Source of the DNA: Deltaproteobacteria bacterium
GTDB lineage: Bacteria > Desulfobacterota > Anaeroferrophillalia > Anaeroferrophillales > Tharpellaceae
NCBI GenBank assembly: GCA_030595135.1
Contig: JAUVDU010000073.1
Span: 1-7,149 of the forward strand
Direction: 5' to 3'
DNA length: 7,149 nt
In this document: positions 1-5,856 of the stretch, in pieces
How the letters are laid out: each line of letters starts with the position of its first letter
Position numbering within the stretch: position 1 is the first letter of the stretch
Notes under the pieces: model-generated
Seen by the model: the letters and a program-made list of their open reading frames with translations, nothing else
Database searches by the model: none
What the model was told of the DNA's origin: nothing
Translations under genes and position numbers: made by a program

Positions 1-49
1 GTCAAGGGAAGTGAATGGGAACTATTTTAAGTTATTCTCATAAAAACAC

Positions 50-78
50 TTGATTTTTCGAAAACAAACTAATATTAT
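50..78 (+). promoter_or_regulatory. Candidate sigma70 promoter for nifU-nifS-cysE
   Basis: TTGATT at 50-55 and TATTAT at 73-78 are separated by exactly 17 nt and match the sigma70 consensus at 4/6 and 5/6 positions. The region is AT-rich and lies about 78 nt upstream of the nifU ATG, leaving a leader that contains the palindrome at 112-131. The spacer includes the self-complementary TTTTCGAAAA (55-64), which could be an operator or simply AT-rich chance. I see no sigma54 -24/-12 element, no NifA-type TGT-N10-ACA site and no convincing IscR box, so the sequence does not indicate nitrogen-dependent control. Prediction by eye only. Confidence 0.45.
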
Positions 79-105
79 CAGGTTTAGGTCAGAGACCATA
101 ACTAT

Positions 106-134
106 CACTGGATTCCGGCTTTCGCCGGAATGAC
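106..134. repeat. Short palindromic intergenic repeat (ATTCCGGC/GCCGGAAT hairpin)
   Basis: ATTCCGGC (112-119) and GCCGGAAT (124-131) form a perfect 8-bp stem with a TTTC loop, flanked by CACTGG and GAC. Repeats of the form TGGATTCC...GGAATGAC are widespread in proteobacterial intergenic DNA and resemble the Neisseria dRS3 layout (ATTCC, variable core, GGAAT). Spurious translation gives the familiar 'SFRRKPESS' and 'HSGESRNP' peptides. The element ends 9 nt before the nifU Shine-Dalgarno, so it should be transcribed in the mRNA leader. There is no U-tract after it on the + strand, so a terminator is unlikely. Copy number cannot be judged from one window. Confidence 0.7.
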
Positions 135-155
135 ATTGCAAAAGGAGCGAGTACC

Positions 156-980
156 ATGTGGGAATACACAGATAAAGTAAAAGAGCATTTTTTAAACCCG
201 CGCAACATCGGCGAGATTGAAAATCCGGATGGGATCGGCGATGTCGGCTCCCTCTCATGCGGCGACGCCTTGCGTTTGACCTTTAAACTCGACGACCAGG
301 GACGCATCGCCGACGCCAAGGTTAAAACCTTTGGCTGCGCCAGCGCCATCGCCTCGGGCTCGGCTTTGACCGAGATGATGATCGGCAAAACCATTGAAGA
401 GGCGGAAAAAATCACCAATCAAGAGCTCGCCGACTACTTAGGCGGGCTGCCGAAAGAGAAGATGCACTGCTCGGTTATGGGCCATGAAGCTTTGGAAAAA
501 GCTATCGCCTGCTACCGCGGCACCCCGATCGAAGAGAAAGAGGGCACCGTCATCTGCGAATGTTTCGGCGTCACCGACCTTGAAATTATCAAGGCGATTC
601 AGGAAAACCGCCTGCAAACGGTTGAAGAGGTGACCAACTTCACCAAAGCCGGCGGCGGCTGTGAACGCTGCCACGGGGATATCGCCAAAATTATTCTTGA
701 GGTGCAGCACAAACCCCAAGTAGAAGAGAAAAAACAACTCTCTAATATTCAGAAAATGCGCCTCATTGAAGAGACCATCGAACGAGAGATTCGCCCGTCA
801 CTACAACTTGACGGCGGCGATATCGAACTAATTGATATTGTCGGCAACCGGGTACTGGTCGCCACTCGCGGGGCCTGCTCATCCTGTAAATCAGCGCCAA
901 TCACACTGAAAAACCTGGTCGAGGCAAAACTCAGAGAATTTGTCACCCCGGAACTGGTGGTTGAGGAGGTCTCCAAATGA
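156..980 (+). CDS. nifU: NifU, three-domain Fe-S cluster assembly scaffold
   Basis: This 274-residue protein is a full-length NifU, the scaffold on which Fe-S clusters are built from sulfur delivered by NifS and then passed to apoproteins in the cytoplasm. Three domains are visible. The IscU-like N-terminus (about 1-125) has scaffold cysteines C35 (SCGDA, with the conserved Asp37), C61 and C105. A central Bfd-like [2Fe-2S] domain (about 130-182) has C134-x-C136 and C169-x2-C172. The C-terminal Nfu domain (about 200-274) has C241-x2-C244 in GACSSCKSAP. All nine cysteines correspond to those known in Azotobacter NifU. The ATG is preceded by AAAGGAG (141-147) with 8-nt spacing. The gene overlaps nifS by 4 nt (ATGA), implying translational coupling. 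Without nif structural genes in view, it may be the general Fe-S scaffold rather than nitrogenase-specific. Confidence 0.96.
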   Translation: MWEYTDKVKEHFLNPRNIGEIENPDGIGDVGSLSCGDALRLTFKLDDQGRIADAKVKTFGCASAIASGSALTEMMIGKTIEEAEKITNQELADYLGGLPKEKMHCSVMGHEALEKAIACYRGTPIEEKEGTVICECFGVTDLEIIKAIQENRLQTVEEVTNFTKAGGGCERCHGDIAKIILEVQHKPQVEEKKQLSNIQKMRLIEETIEREIRPSLQLDGGDIELIDIVGNRVLVATRGACSSCKSAPITLKNLVEAKLREFVTPELVVEEVSK

Positions 981-2128
981 AGCCCATCTACGTTGATAAT
1001 AACGCCACCACCCGAGTAGACGAAGAAGTTTTTGCGGCCATGCAACCCTATTTTTGCGAAGAGTATGGCAATCCCTCAAGCATGCACTCGGTCGGAGGAC
1101 GCGTCGGCCCCAAATTAAAAGAGGCCCGCAACCAGGTTGCGAATCTCATCGGAGCTCGTCCCGATGAGATAATTTTTACCAGTTGCGGCACCGAAAGCGA
1201 CAACACGGCAGTCCACGCCGCGCTGGCCGCCGACCCCGGCAAACGTCATATTGTCACCAGCCGGGTTGAGCATCCGGCCATCGGTTCTCTGGTAAGTTCT
1301 CTAAGTAAACAAGGTTATCGGATCAGCGAAATTGCCGTCGACGGTGACGGATGCCTGGATATGGGAAGTCTTGAAGAGAGTCTGACACCGGACACCGCCC
1401 TAGTCTCGATCATGTGGGCCAACAACGAAACCGGAGTTATTTTTCCGGTTGAAGAGATTGCCCAAATGTGCCGCCAGCGGGGAATCACGTTCCATACCGA
1501 TGCCGTCCAGGCCGTCGGCAAACTGCCAATCAACTTGAACGATAGTGCCATCGACATGCTTTCGCTCTCCGGCCACAAACTCCATGCCCCGAAAGGCATC
1601 GGCGCTCTTTATGTGCGCAAGGGAACCAAGTTCTCCCCGTTTATGATCGGTGGCCACCAGGAAAAAGGGCGCCGGGCCGGAACCGAAAACGTCCCCGGAA
1701 TTATCGCTCTGGGCAAAGCCTGTGAGCTGGCAGGCAAGAATATGCAAGAGGAAAACACCCGAGTCAGAGATCTGCGTGACCGCCTGGAGACCGAACTTAT
1801 CAAACGCATCCCGGATGCCAAAATCAACGGCACGGTCAAACAGCGTACCCCCAATACCAGCAACATCAGCTTTGCCAACATTGAAGGTGAAAGCATACTT
1901 TTAATGCTCAACGAATTCGGCATCTGCGCTTCTTCGGGCTCGGCCTGCACCTCCGGCTCTCTTGAACCATCCCATGTCATGCGGGCCATGGGCGTCCCCT
2001 TCACAATGGCGCACGGTTCAATCCGTTTCAGCCTCAGCATCTACAATACGCTAGCCGATATTGACGAAATCATCAAACAACTGCCGCCGATTGTTGAACG
2101 GTTAAGAGTGTTGTCACCTTTTAGTTAA
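977..2128 (+). CDS. nifS: NifS, PLP-dependent cysteine desulfurase
   Basis: This 383-residue class V aminotransferase-fold enzyme converts cysteine to alanine and carries the released sulfur as a persulfide to NifU. The sequence shows the N-terminal DNNATT motif (7-12), GNPSS (31-35), the PLP-stacking histidine H99 (VEHPA), D175 (TDAVQ) that contacts the pyridine nitrogen, the Schiff-base lysine K201 in SGHKLHAPKG, and the catalytic C324 in SSGSACTSGS. The short loop around C324 and overall similarity place it in the NifS/IscS group I rather than the SufS group. Length is normal for the family (about 380-400). Its ATG lies within the nifU stop region (ATGA, 977-980), with GGAGG just upstream at about 964-968. 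IscS is the alternative name, but pairing with a three-domain NifU favours NifS. Confidence 0.95.
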   Translation: MKPIYVDNNATTRVDEEVFAAMQPYFCEEYGNPSSMHSVGGRVGPKLKEARNQVANLIGARPDEIIFTSCGTESDNTAVHAALAADPGKRHIVTSRVEHPAIGSLVSSLSKQGYRISEIAVDGDGCLDMGSLEESLTPDTALVSIMWANNETGVIFPVEEIAQMCRQRGITFHTDAVQAVGKLPINLNDSAIDMLSLSGHKLHAPKGIGALYVRKGTKFSPFMIGGHQEKGRRAGTENVPGIIALGKACELAGKNMQEENTRVRDLRDRLETELIKRIPDAKINGTVKQRTPNTSNISFANIEGESILLMLNEFGICASSGSACTSGSLEPSHVMRAMGVPFTMAHGSIRFSLSIYNTLADIDEIIKQLPPIVERLRVLSPFS

Positions 2129-2141
2129 TTGATAAGGTTCT

Positions 2142-2148
2142 AAAGGAG
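2142..2148 (+). promoter_or_regulatory. Ribosome binding site that sets the cysE start
   Basis: AAAGGAG ends 9 nt before the ATG at 2158 but only 3 nt before the alternative in-frame TTG at 2152. Spacing therefore favours ATG 2158 as the start. Confidence 0.7.
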
Positions 2149-2157
2149 ATTTTGACC

Positions 2158-3108
2158 ATGTCAGACAAGCAGCTTTCCGACCATTGTCAGAATCCGGCAG
2201 TCTACCTTGACCGACGCCGGGAAGAACTGCATAAGGTTGTCAACCAGCTGACTAAAACCTGCCTTAGCGGTGAATGTTTTGAGCATTTAGCTCCACAACC
2301 GATCCCCTTACGGGATGATACTATCAAAATCATCAAACAGGCGCGCAAGATTCTTTTTCCCGGCTACTTTACGCAAACCCGAATCGACCCGATAAACCTT
2401 AAATACTATCTTGGGCAGGAGCTTTCCGAACTCCATGAGATGCTCGGCAATCAGATTATTCTGGCGATTCGCCACGACTGCCTGCGCTACCATGACAGTT
2501 GTGTAAACTGTGAGGAACGCGGTCTTGACGCGGCCTCCGATTTTGTCAAGCAACTGCCGGGATTGCGCGGCATTCTGGCAACCGACGTCCGTGCCGCCAT
2601 TGAGGGTGATCCGGCTGCCAAAAGTGTCGATCAGGTGATATTCAGTTATCCCGGTCTTTTTGCTATCTCGATCTACCGTATGGCCCACCAACTCCATCAT
2701 CTTGATGTTCCTCTATTGCCTCGCATGATGACCGAATACGCCCACAACCTGACCGGCATCGATATCAACCCCGGAGCCCATATCGATGAAAGTTTTTTCA
2801 TCGATCACGGTACTGGAATCGTCGTCGGCGAAACCACCAGAATCGGTAAACGGGTGCGTATCTATCAAGGGGTTACTTTAGGTGCTCTCTCCCTGCCCCG
2901 TGACGCCGGCGAGAGCCTGCGCAACACCAAACGCCACCCGACCATCGAAGATGAAGTTATCATCTATGCCGGAGCCACCATCTTAGGCGGCGACACCATC
3001 ATCGGGGCGCGCTCGGTAATCGGCGGTAACGTCTGGCTAACCTCCTCAGTTCCAGCCGACACCAAAGTCCTGCAAAAACCTCAACAACCGGTATACAGCG
3101 GTGAATAA
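2158..3108 (+). CDS. cysE: Serine O-acetyltransferase (EpsC/CysE type)
   Basis: This 316-residue enzyme transfers acetyl from acetyl-CoA to L-serine, giving O-acetylserine, the precursor used by cysteine synthase. The N-terminal half (about 1-165) is helical and long for the family. The C-terminal left-handed beta-helix (about 195-300) shows hexapeptide turns. D202 (GIDINP) and H217 (IDHGTG) have the same 15-residue spacing as Asp143/His158 of E. coli CysE, and R259-H260-P matches the later active-site RHP. IVVGE (221-225) and GVTLG (238-242) are also typical. The protein ends in Gly-Glu, not the C-terminal Ile used by classical CysE to dock into CysK. C108, C115 and C118 form a small cysteine cluster in the helical domain. 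It follows nifS by 29 nt, so the operon likely couples cysteine supply to desulfuration. Confidence 0.92.
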   Translation: MSDKQLSDHCQNPAVYLDRRREELHKVVNQLTKTCLSGECFEHLAPQPIPLRDDTIKIIKQARKILFPGYFTQTRIDPINLKYYLGQELSELHEMLGNQIILAIRHDCLRYHDSCVNCEERGLDAASDFVKQLPGLRGILATDVRAAIEGDPAAKSVDQVIFSYPGLFAISIYRMAHQLHHLDVPLLPRMMTEYAHNLTGIDINPGAHIDESFFIDHGTGIVVGETTRIGKRVRIYQGVTLGALSLPRDAGESLRNTKRHPTIEDEVIIYAGATILGGDTIIGARSVIGGNVWLTSSVPADTKVLQKPQQPVYSGE

Positions 3109-3135
3109 ACTAGAAGAGATGAGATTACATACGGC

Positions 3136-3162
3136 TAGGATGTTGTCCCATATCCTATATGG
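3136..3162 (+). other. Two overlapping alternative hairpins after cysE
   Basis: TAGGAT (3136-3141) can pair with ATCCTA (3152-3157), and CCATAT (3148-3153) can pair with ATATGG (3157-3162). Both stems are perfect 6-bp pairings, but they share bases and so exclude each other. No U-tract follows, so this is not a recognisable intrinsic terminator. In the 88-nt gap between cysE and the methyltransferase it is the only structure I can see. The stems are short and AT-rich and may be chance. Confidence 0.25.
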
Positions 3163-3196
3163 CTGCACAAAATTATGACTCCCTCTGGTAACCTTT

Positions 3197-3934
3197 GTGA
3201 TAATCGTTAAGAACATACTTAAGGCAATATTAAGACCAATTTTCTTCCGCGTTCACACGCGCAAGCACGGTAAACTTCTGGAACTGAAATTCTGGGAGAA
3301 GTTAGCCTCCGGCAGGGGTGGAAAATGGAACAAAGAGTATACCCGCAGACTTGATCCCGATTCAGAAGTAAGTGGTCATCACAGACGGATTCTTGACCAT
3401 CATTATTCGTCGGGAATGAGAATTCTTGACGTTGGCAGTGGGCCCGTTTGCGGAATAGGACATTGTTACAACGGTAATAGATTATCTATTTATGCGTGCG
3501 ATCCAAATGCTGAAGAGTACAAATTACAACTTGATAAATATGGCATAACACCACCCATTCAAACCATGTACGCACGGGGAGAAAGTTTGTCAACAGATCT
3601 CAATGGCGAGTACGATTGGATTAATTGCGACAATGCTTTAGATCACACCAGCAACCCTGATAAAGTTATTACAGAGATGCAAAAAGTTTTGCGACCAGGC
3701 GGAATAATCAGCCTCCTGCACATAATTGATGAAGGATTGAAAGAGGGATATCGTGGATATCATAAATGGAATATTAGACCAAACGGAACTAATGCATTCA
3801 TTATCTGGAATCCAAAAAAAAGTTACAAATATATTCAGGAACATCTGGGGCTACAAACTGCTGTAGAAACCACAGGTAAACATGTTCTCATTACTATGAA
3901 AGATGTGAAGGGACACCACGATTCGTTAAATTAA
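3197..3934 (+). CDS. Class I SAM-dependent methyltransferase (Methyltransf_11 type), substrate unknown
   Basis: The 245-residue product has a Rossmann-fold methyltransferase core: motif I ILDVGSGP (76-83), the acidic end of strand 2 at D102 (ACDPN), DWINCDNALDH (140-150) at the motif IV position, and LRPGG (165-169). The N-terminal stretch KLLELKFWEKLASGRGG followed by EYTRRLDP (to residue 54) is, from memory, like methyltransferases found in surface glycan clusters. That would suggest a sugar or lipid-linked acceptor, but it is weak inference. Start choice: GTG at 3197 is the first start codon of the usual types after the in-frame TGA at 3176-3178, and it has no strong Shine-Dalgarno. The gene is AT-rich compared with its neighbours: 18 G/C of 60 at 3481-3540 and 17 of 60 at 3781-3840, against 33 of 60 at 1681-1740 in nifS. 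It probably arrived by transfer and seems unlinked in function to either flanking operon. Confidence 0.82.
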   Translation: MIIVKNILKAILRPIFFRVHTRKHGKLLELKFWEKLASGRGGKWNKEYTRRLDPDSEVSGHHRRILDHHYSSGMRILDVGSGPVCGIGHCYNGNRLSIYACDPNAEEYKLQLDKYGITPPIQTMYARGESLSTDLNGEYDWINCDNALDHTSNPDKVITEMQKVLRPGGIISLLHIIDEGLKEGYRGYHKWNIRPNGTNAFIIWNPKKSYKYIQEHLGLQTAVETTGKHVLITMKDVKGHHDSLN

Positions 3935-3969
3935 GGCTTTTGAGAAAATCTAATCAAGAAGTTATATGA

Positions 3970-3988
3970 GAGTTACAGATGAGTTACA
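3970..3988. repeat. 8-bp tandem direct repeat, 11-bp period
   Basis: GAGTTACA occurs at 3970-3977 and 3981-3988, an 11-bp start-to-start period or about one helical turn. This could be paired half-sites for a regulator or chance in AT-rich DNA. It lies 160 nt upstream of the tolC-like gene. Confidence 0.25.
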
Positions 3989-4011
3989 AAACACTGATAT
4001 GACAAAAAAAC

Positions 4012-4032
4012 GTAGGGTGGGCAATGCCCACC
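4012..4032 (+). repeat. REP-like palindrome with 5' GTAG
   Basis: GGTGGGCA (4016-4023) and TGCCCACC (4025-4032) are perfectly complementary around a single central A, and GTAG (4012-4015) directly precedes the stem. A GTAG-type tetranucleotide 5' of a palindrome is the hallmark of REP elements moved by RAYT (IS200-like Y1) transposases. The GTAGGGTGGGCA...TGCCCACC form is, from memory, common in proteobacterial and cyanobacterial genomes. Seven A residues (4004-4010) lie just before it, so read on the minus strand the hairpin is followed, after five bases, by seven T and could also act as a minus-strand terminator. No RAYT gene is in the window. Confidence 0.72.
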
Positions 4033-4147
4033 GTTCTGATCATTTTTACATATATCAATTGTTTCCTTGACTCTTACTGAAAAGTGTAGCAAACTATTAA
4101 GTAGTGCCTGAATAGTTACCATCAATTTTAATCAGGTTCCATTTACT

Positions 4148-5554
4148 ATGCTCTCGTTCCGTCAATATAGAGTCATCGCATTTGGTCTTGTAGCTGCGCT
4201 TTTCTTGACCATCTCAAACCTTGCTGACATCACGGTATCAGCCCAAGAGACCTATTCACTCAAAGAGTGCCTGGAGTTCGCACATCAACGTAACCCCCGG
4301 ATTCAGATTCAACATTTTCAAACGGTGCAAGCCGAAGAGTTAAGTAAAGCCGCAAAAACCGAATTTCTCCCGAAACTTGAGGCCGGCTACTCCTTTATGT
4401 ATCGGGACAAAATCAACTCCTACGACATCGAAGACTTAAGTTTTCCCGCCAATACCCACGACCTCTACAACCTCGACATCACCCTGACCCAACCCCTTTT
4501 TACCGGCTTCAGTATTATTGAAAACTATCGTCTGGCTCAACTCGGCATCAAAGAGGCCCTGGCCGAAGAGGAGCTCGCCCACCTCGAAATCACCTACGAA
4601 ACCGAGGCCGCCTACTTTAACTATCTTAAACAGTTGAAATTTGCCGAAACTGCAGCTCGCATGATTGCCCGCCTTGAAGCCCAGGCCCGTGATGCTCAGC
4701 TCTTTTTCGACAATGAACTGATCCCCTTAAATGATCTCCTCTACTCCAAAGTTAAGCTGAGCCAGGCTCGGCAACGGCAGCGCCGGGTCAAAACCGGCGT
4801 CCGGCTGGCCCAGGCCCAACTCGCGACCATCATCCAGATTGACCGCGACAGCCTTTTTACGATTGCCGACGAGCCGACCCAAAAAACCATGAATTTCTCG
4901 CTCGACCATGCGACTACCGCAGGCTTATCGAAAAGACCGGAACTCCGCCTCGCCAACTACGCCATCACATCGGCTGGCCACCAGGTAAAACTGGCGCAAA
5001 GCGACTACTACCCCAACCTCTCTCTGCAGGCCACCCATACCCGTATGGGTGATAAATTTACGGTCGACGGTGACGGTATCACTTCGACCCCCTACAACAC
5101 GTTTGTCGCGATCGGAGCCACCTGGAAGCTCTGGGAGTGGGGACGGCGCGGTCATCAGGTTAAAAGCGCCCGAGCCGGAGTTGAAGAAGCCCGTCACACG
5201 TTAAAACAGGTTGCAGATGAAATCGCCCTGGAGATCAAAAATAATTTTGAGAACGCCGCCACCTCTTTTCTCAACATCGCCACGGCCGCCGAAGAGGTTG
5301 AACTCGGCCAGGAGAATTTCCGGGTCACCAAGTTGAGATATAATAATCAACTCAGCACCGCCACTGAAGTGCTTGACTCTCAAGCCGCCCTGACCGAAGC
5401 TGAGGCCAGCTACTACAACGCCCTCTACGAATACAACATTCAACTGGCGGCCCTGGCCCGTGCCGCCGGGGTCGAAAACTGGCAGGAGATCAATTCAACT
5501 CAACTGACTACCACACCCACGAAATCCTCAGCTAATCAATCGCCAAAACCATAA
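4148..5554 (+). CDS. TolC-family outer membrane efflux protein
   Basis: The 468-residue protein is a TolC/OEP-type channel subunit expected to trimerise in the outer membrane with a long helical tunnel into the periplasm. The N-terminus has a signal peptide: R5 and R8, a hydrophobic core at about 9-25 and a likely cleavage after V30-S31-A32. There is no lipobox, so it is not lipid-anchored like OprM. Two OEP repeats follow. In the first, YSLKECLEFAHQRNPRIQ (36-53) is the usual start, with TQPLFTGF marking the first beta segment. In the second, RPELRLANYAI, then WKLWEWGRRGHQVKSA, then the typical LRYNNQLSTATEVLDSQAALTEAEASYYNALYEYN region near the C-terminus (helical repeat ending). No HlyD-type adaptor or inner-membrane pump is in view, so the substrate is unknown. 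The next gene starts 15 nt downstream, suggesting co-transcription. Confidence 0.93.
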   Translation: MLSFRQYRVIAFGLVAALFLTISNLADITVSAQETYSLKECLEFAHQRNPRIQIQHFQTVQAEELSKAAKTEFLPKLEAGYSFMYRDKINSYDIEDLSFPANTHDLYNLDITLTQPLFTGFSIIENYRLAQLGIKEALAEEELAHLEITYETEAAYFNYLKQLKFAETAARMIARLEAQARDAQLFFDNELIPLNDLLYSKVKLSQARQRQRRVKTGVRLAQAQLATIIQIDRDSLFTIADEPTQKTMNFSLDHATTAGLSKRPELRLANYAITSAGHQVKLAQSDYYPNLSLQATHTRMGDKFTVDGDGITSTPYNTFVAIGATWKLWEWGRRGHQVKSARAGVEEARHTLKQVADEIALEIKNNFENAATSFLNIATAAEEVELGQENFRVTKLRYNNQLSTATEVLDSQAALTEAEASYYNALYEYNIQLAALARAAGVENWQEINSTQLTTTPTKSSANQSPKP

Positions 5555-5569
5555 ATCAAGGACTAGCTC

Positions 5570-5788
5570 ATGATCAAAGCAAAACACATAATCTACAAAC
5601 GAGAGTGGTGGGTGATCTTTTTTATCCTCGGTTTCTTTTTTATCAACTACCCGATCATCCATATTTTCAATAAAGATTTTATGGTCTTCGGCTACCCCGT
5701 CTTCTATCTCTACCTGATCTTAGGCTGGTTCACTTCAATCACCGTAATTTTCATCTTCACCTGGCTCGCCAGCCATAGGAAGCGATGA
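5570..5788 (+). CDS. Small two-helix inner membrane protein, companion of SLC5-type kinase
   Basis: The 72-residue protein has two hydrophobic segments, about 13-33 (WWVIFFILGFFFINYP) and about 43-66 (VFYLYLILGWFTSITVIF), joined by a short loop with FNKDFMVFGYP, and a basic tail HRKR. The positive ends K3/K5/K10/R11 and HRKR suggest both termini are cytoplasmic. AAGGA (5558-5562) sits 7 nt before the ATG. Small proteins of this pattern often precede SLC5-family transporters or SLC5-domain histidine kinases; in Pseudomonas the small hydrophobic cbrX lies directly upstream of cbrA. By position and type I infer a similar partner role, possibly in assembly or stability of the large membrane protein. 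A DUF4212-like symporter small subunit is another possibility. I cannot name a family with certainty. Confidence 0.8.
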   Translation: MIKAKHIIYKREWWVIFFILGFFFINYPIIHIFNKDFMVFGYPVFYLYLILGWFTSITVIFIFTWLASHRKR

Positions 5789-5799
5789 AAGGATGAAGG

Positions 5800-5856
5800 A
5801 TGAGAACATCATTTTTGAGTGACTGTGTCAATCAAAAAAAAAGGAGAAATGAGTAA
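5800..5856 (+). CDS. Possible 18-codon leader ORF before the SLC5-kinase gene
   Basis: ATG at 5800 opens an 18-codon frame (MRTSFLSDCVNQKKRRNE) ending with TAA at 5854-5856. AAAGGA (5788-5793) lies 6 nt upstream and would be a good Shine-Dalgarno. The frame runs through the nine-A run (5834-5842) and the AAGGAG signal, and stops exactly at the expected start of the kinase gene. It could couple translation between the small membrane gene and the kinase, or be chance. No similarity to known leader peptides is recognised. Confidence 0.2.
   Translation: MRTSFLSDCVNQKKRRNE
5842..5851 (+). promoter_or_regulatory. Ribosome binding site and out-of-frame ATG of the SLC5-kinase gene
   Basis: AGGAG (5842-5846), after a run of nine A, is a strong Shine-Dalgarno. 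The ATG at 5849-5851 is only 2 nt away and leads into a 33-codon frame ending at 5950, not the SLC5 frame. In the SLC5 frame, the stop TGA at 5850-5852 overlaps this ATG, and the first possible codons are GTA (5853) and ATC (5856, 9 nt from the SD). Confidence 0.6.

Larger units (their letters stand above)
3935..4147. other. Intergenic region between methyltransferase and tolC-like gene
   Basis: This 213-nt AT-rich gap holds the GAGTTACA repeat and the REP-like palindrome described separately. A good -35 hexamer, TTGACT (4067-4072), is followed by TATTAA (4095-4100), but the 22-nt spacing is too long for a standard sigma70 promoter, so I do not call one. I see no + strand terminator for the methyltransferase gene and no ORF with a credible start. 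The tolC-like ATG has only a weak Shine-Dalgarno (AGG at 4134-4136, 11 nt upstream). Confidence 0.5.

Noticed and set aside
1..30. Frame open from the left edge, ending VKGSEWELF then TAA at 28-30, as a possible gene 3' end
   Set aside because: Only nine codons are visible; any frame has a fair chance of being open this long and no family can be recognised.
106..134. Hairpin upstream of nifU as an intrinsic terminator
   Set aside because: No U-tract follows it on either strand; it fits a dispersed repeat better.
89..737. Minus-strand ORFs opposite nifU and its leader
   Set aside because: They are antisense to conserved NifU codons, and the peptide parts over the leader come from the palindromic repeat (typical spurious 'SFRRKPESS' translation).
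1650..1904. 84-codon + strand ORF inside nifS
   Set aside because: Lies entirely in another frame of a well-conserved nifS and has no recognisable domain; coding-shadow ORF.
4067..4100. TTGACT and TATTAA as a promoter for the tolC-like gene
   Set aside because: The 22-nt spacing is outside the usual 16-18 nt range and no better -10 is found at 17 nt.
4727..5443. Several minus-strand ORFs opposite the tolC-like gene
   Set aside because: Antisense shadows of a high-GC third-position gene; no domains or ribosome binding sites seen.
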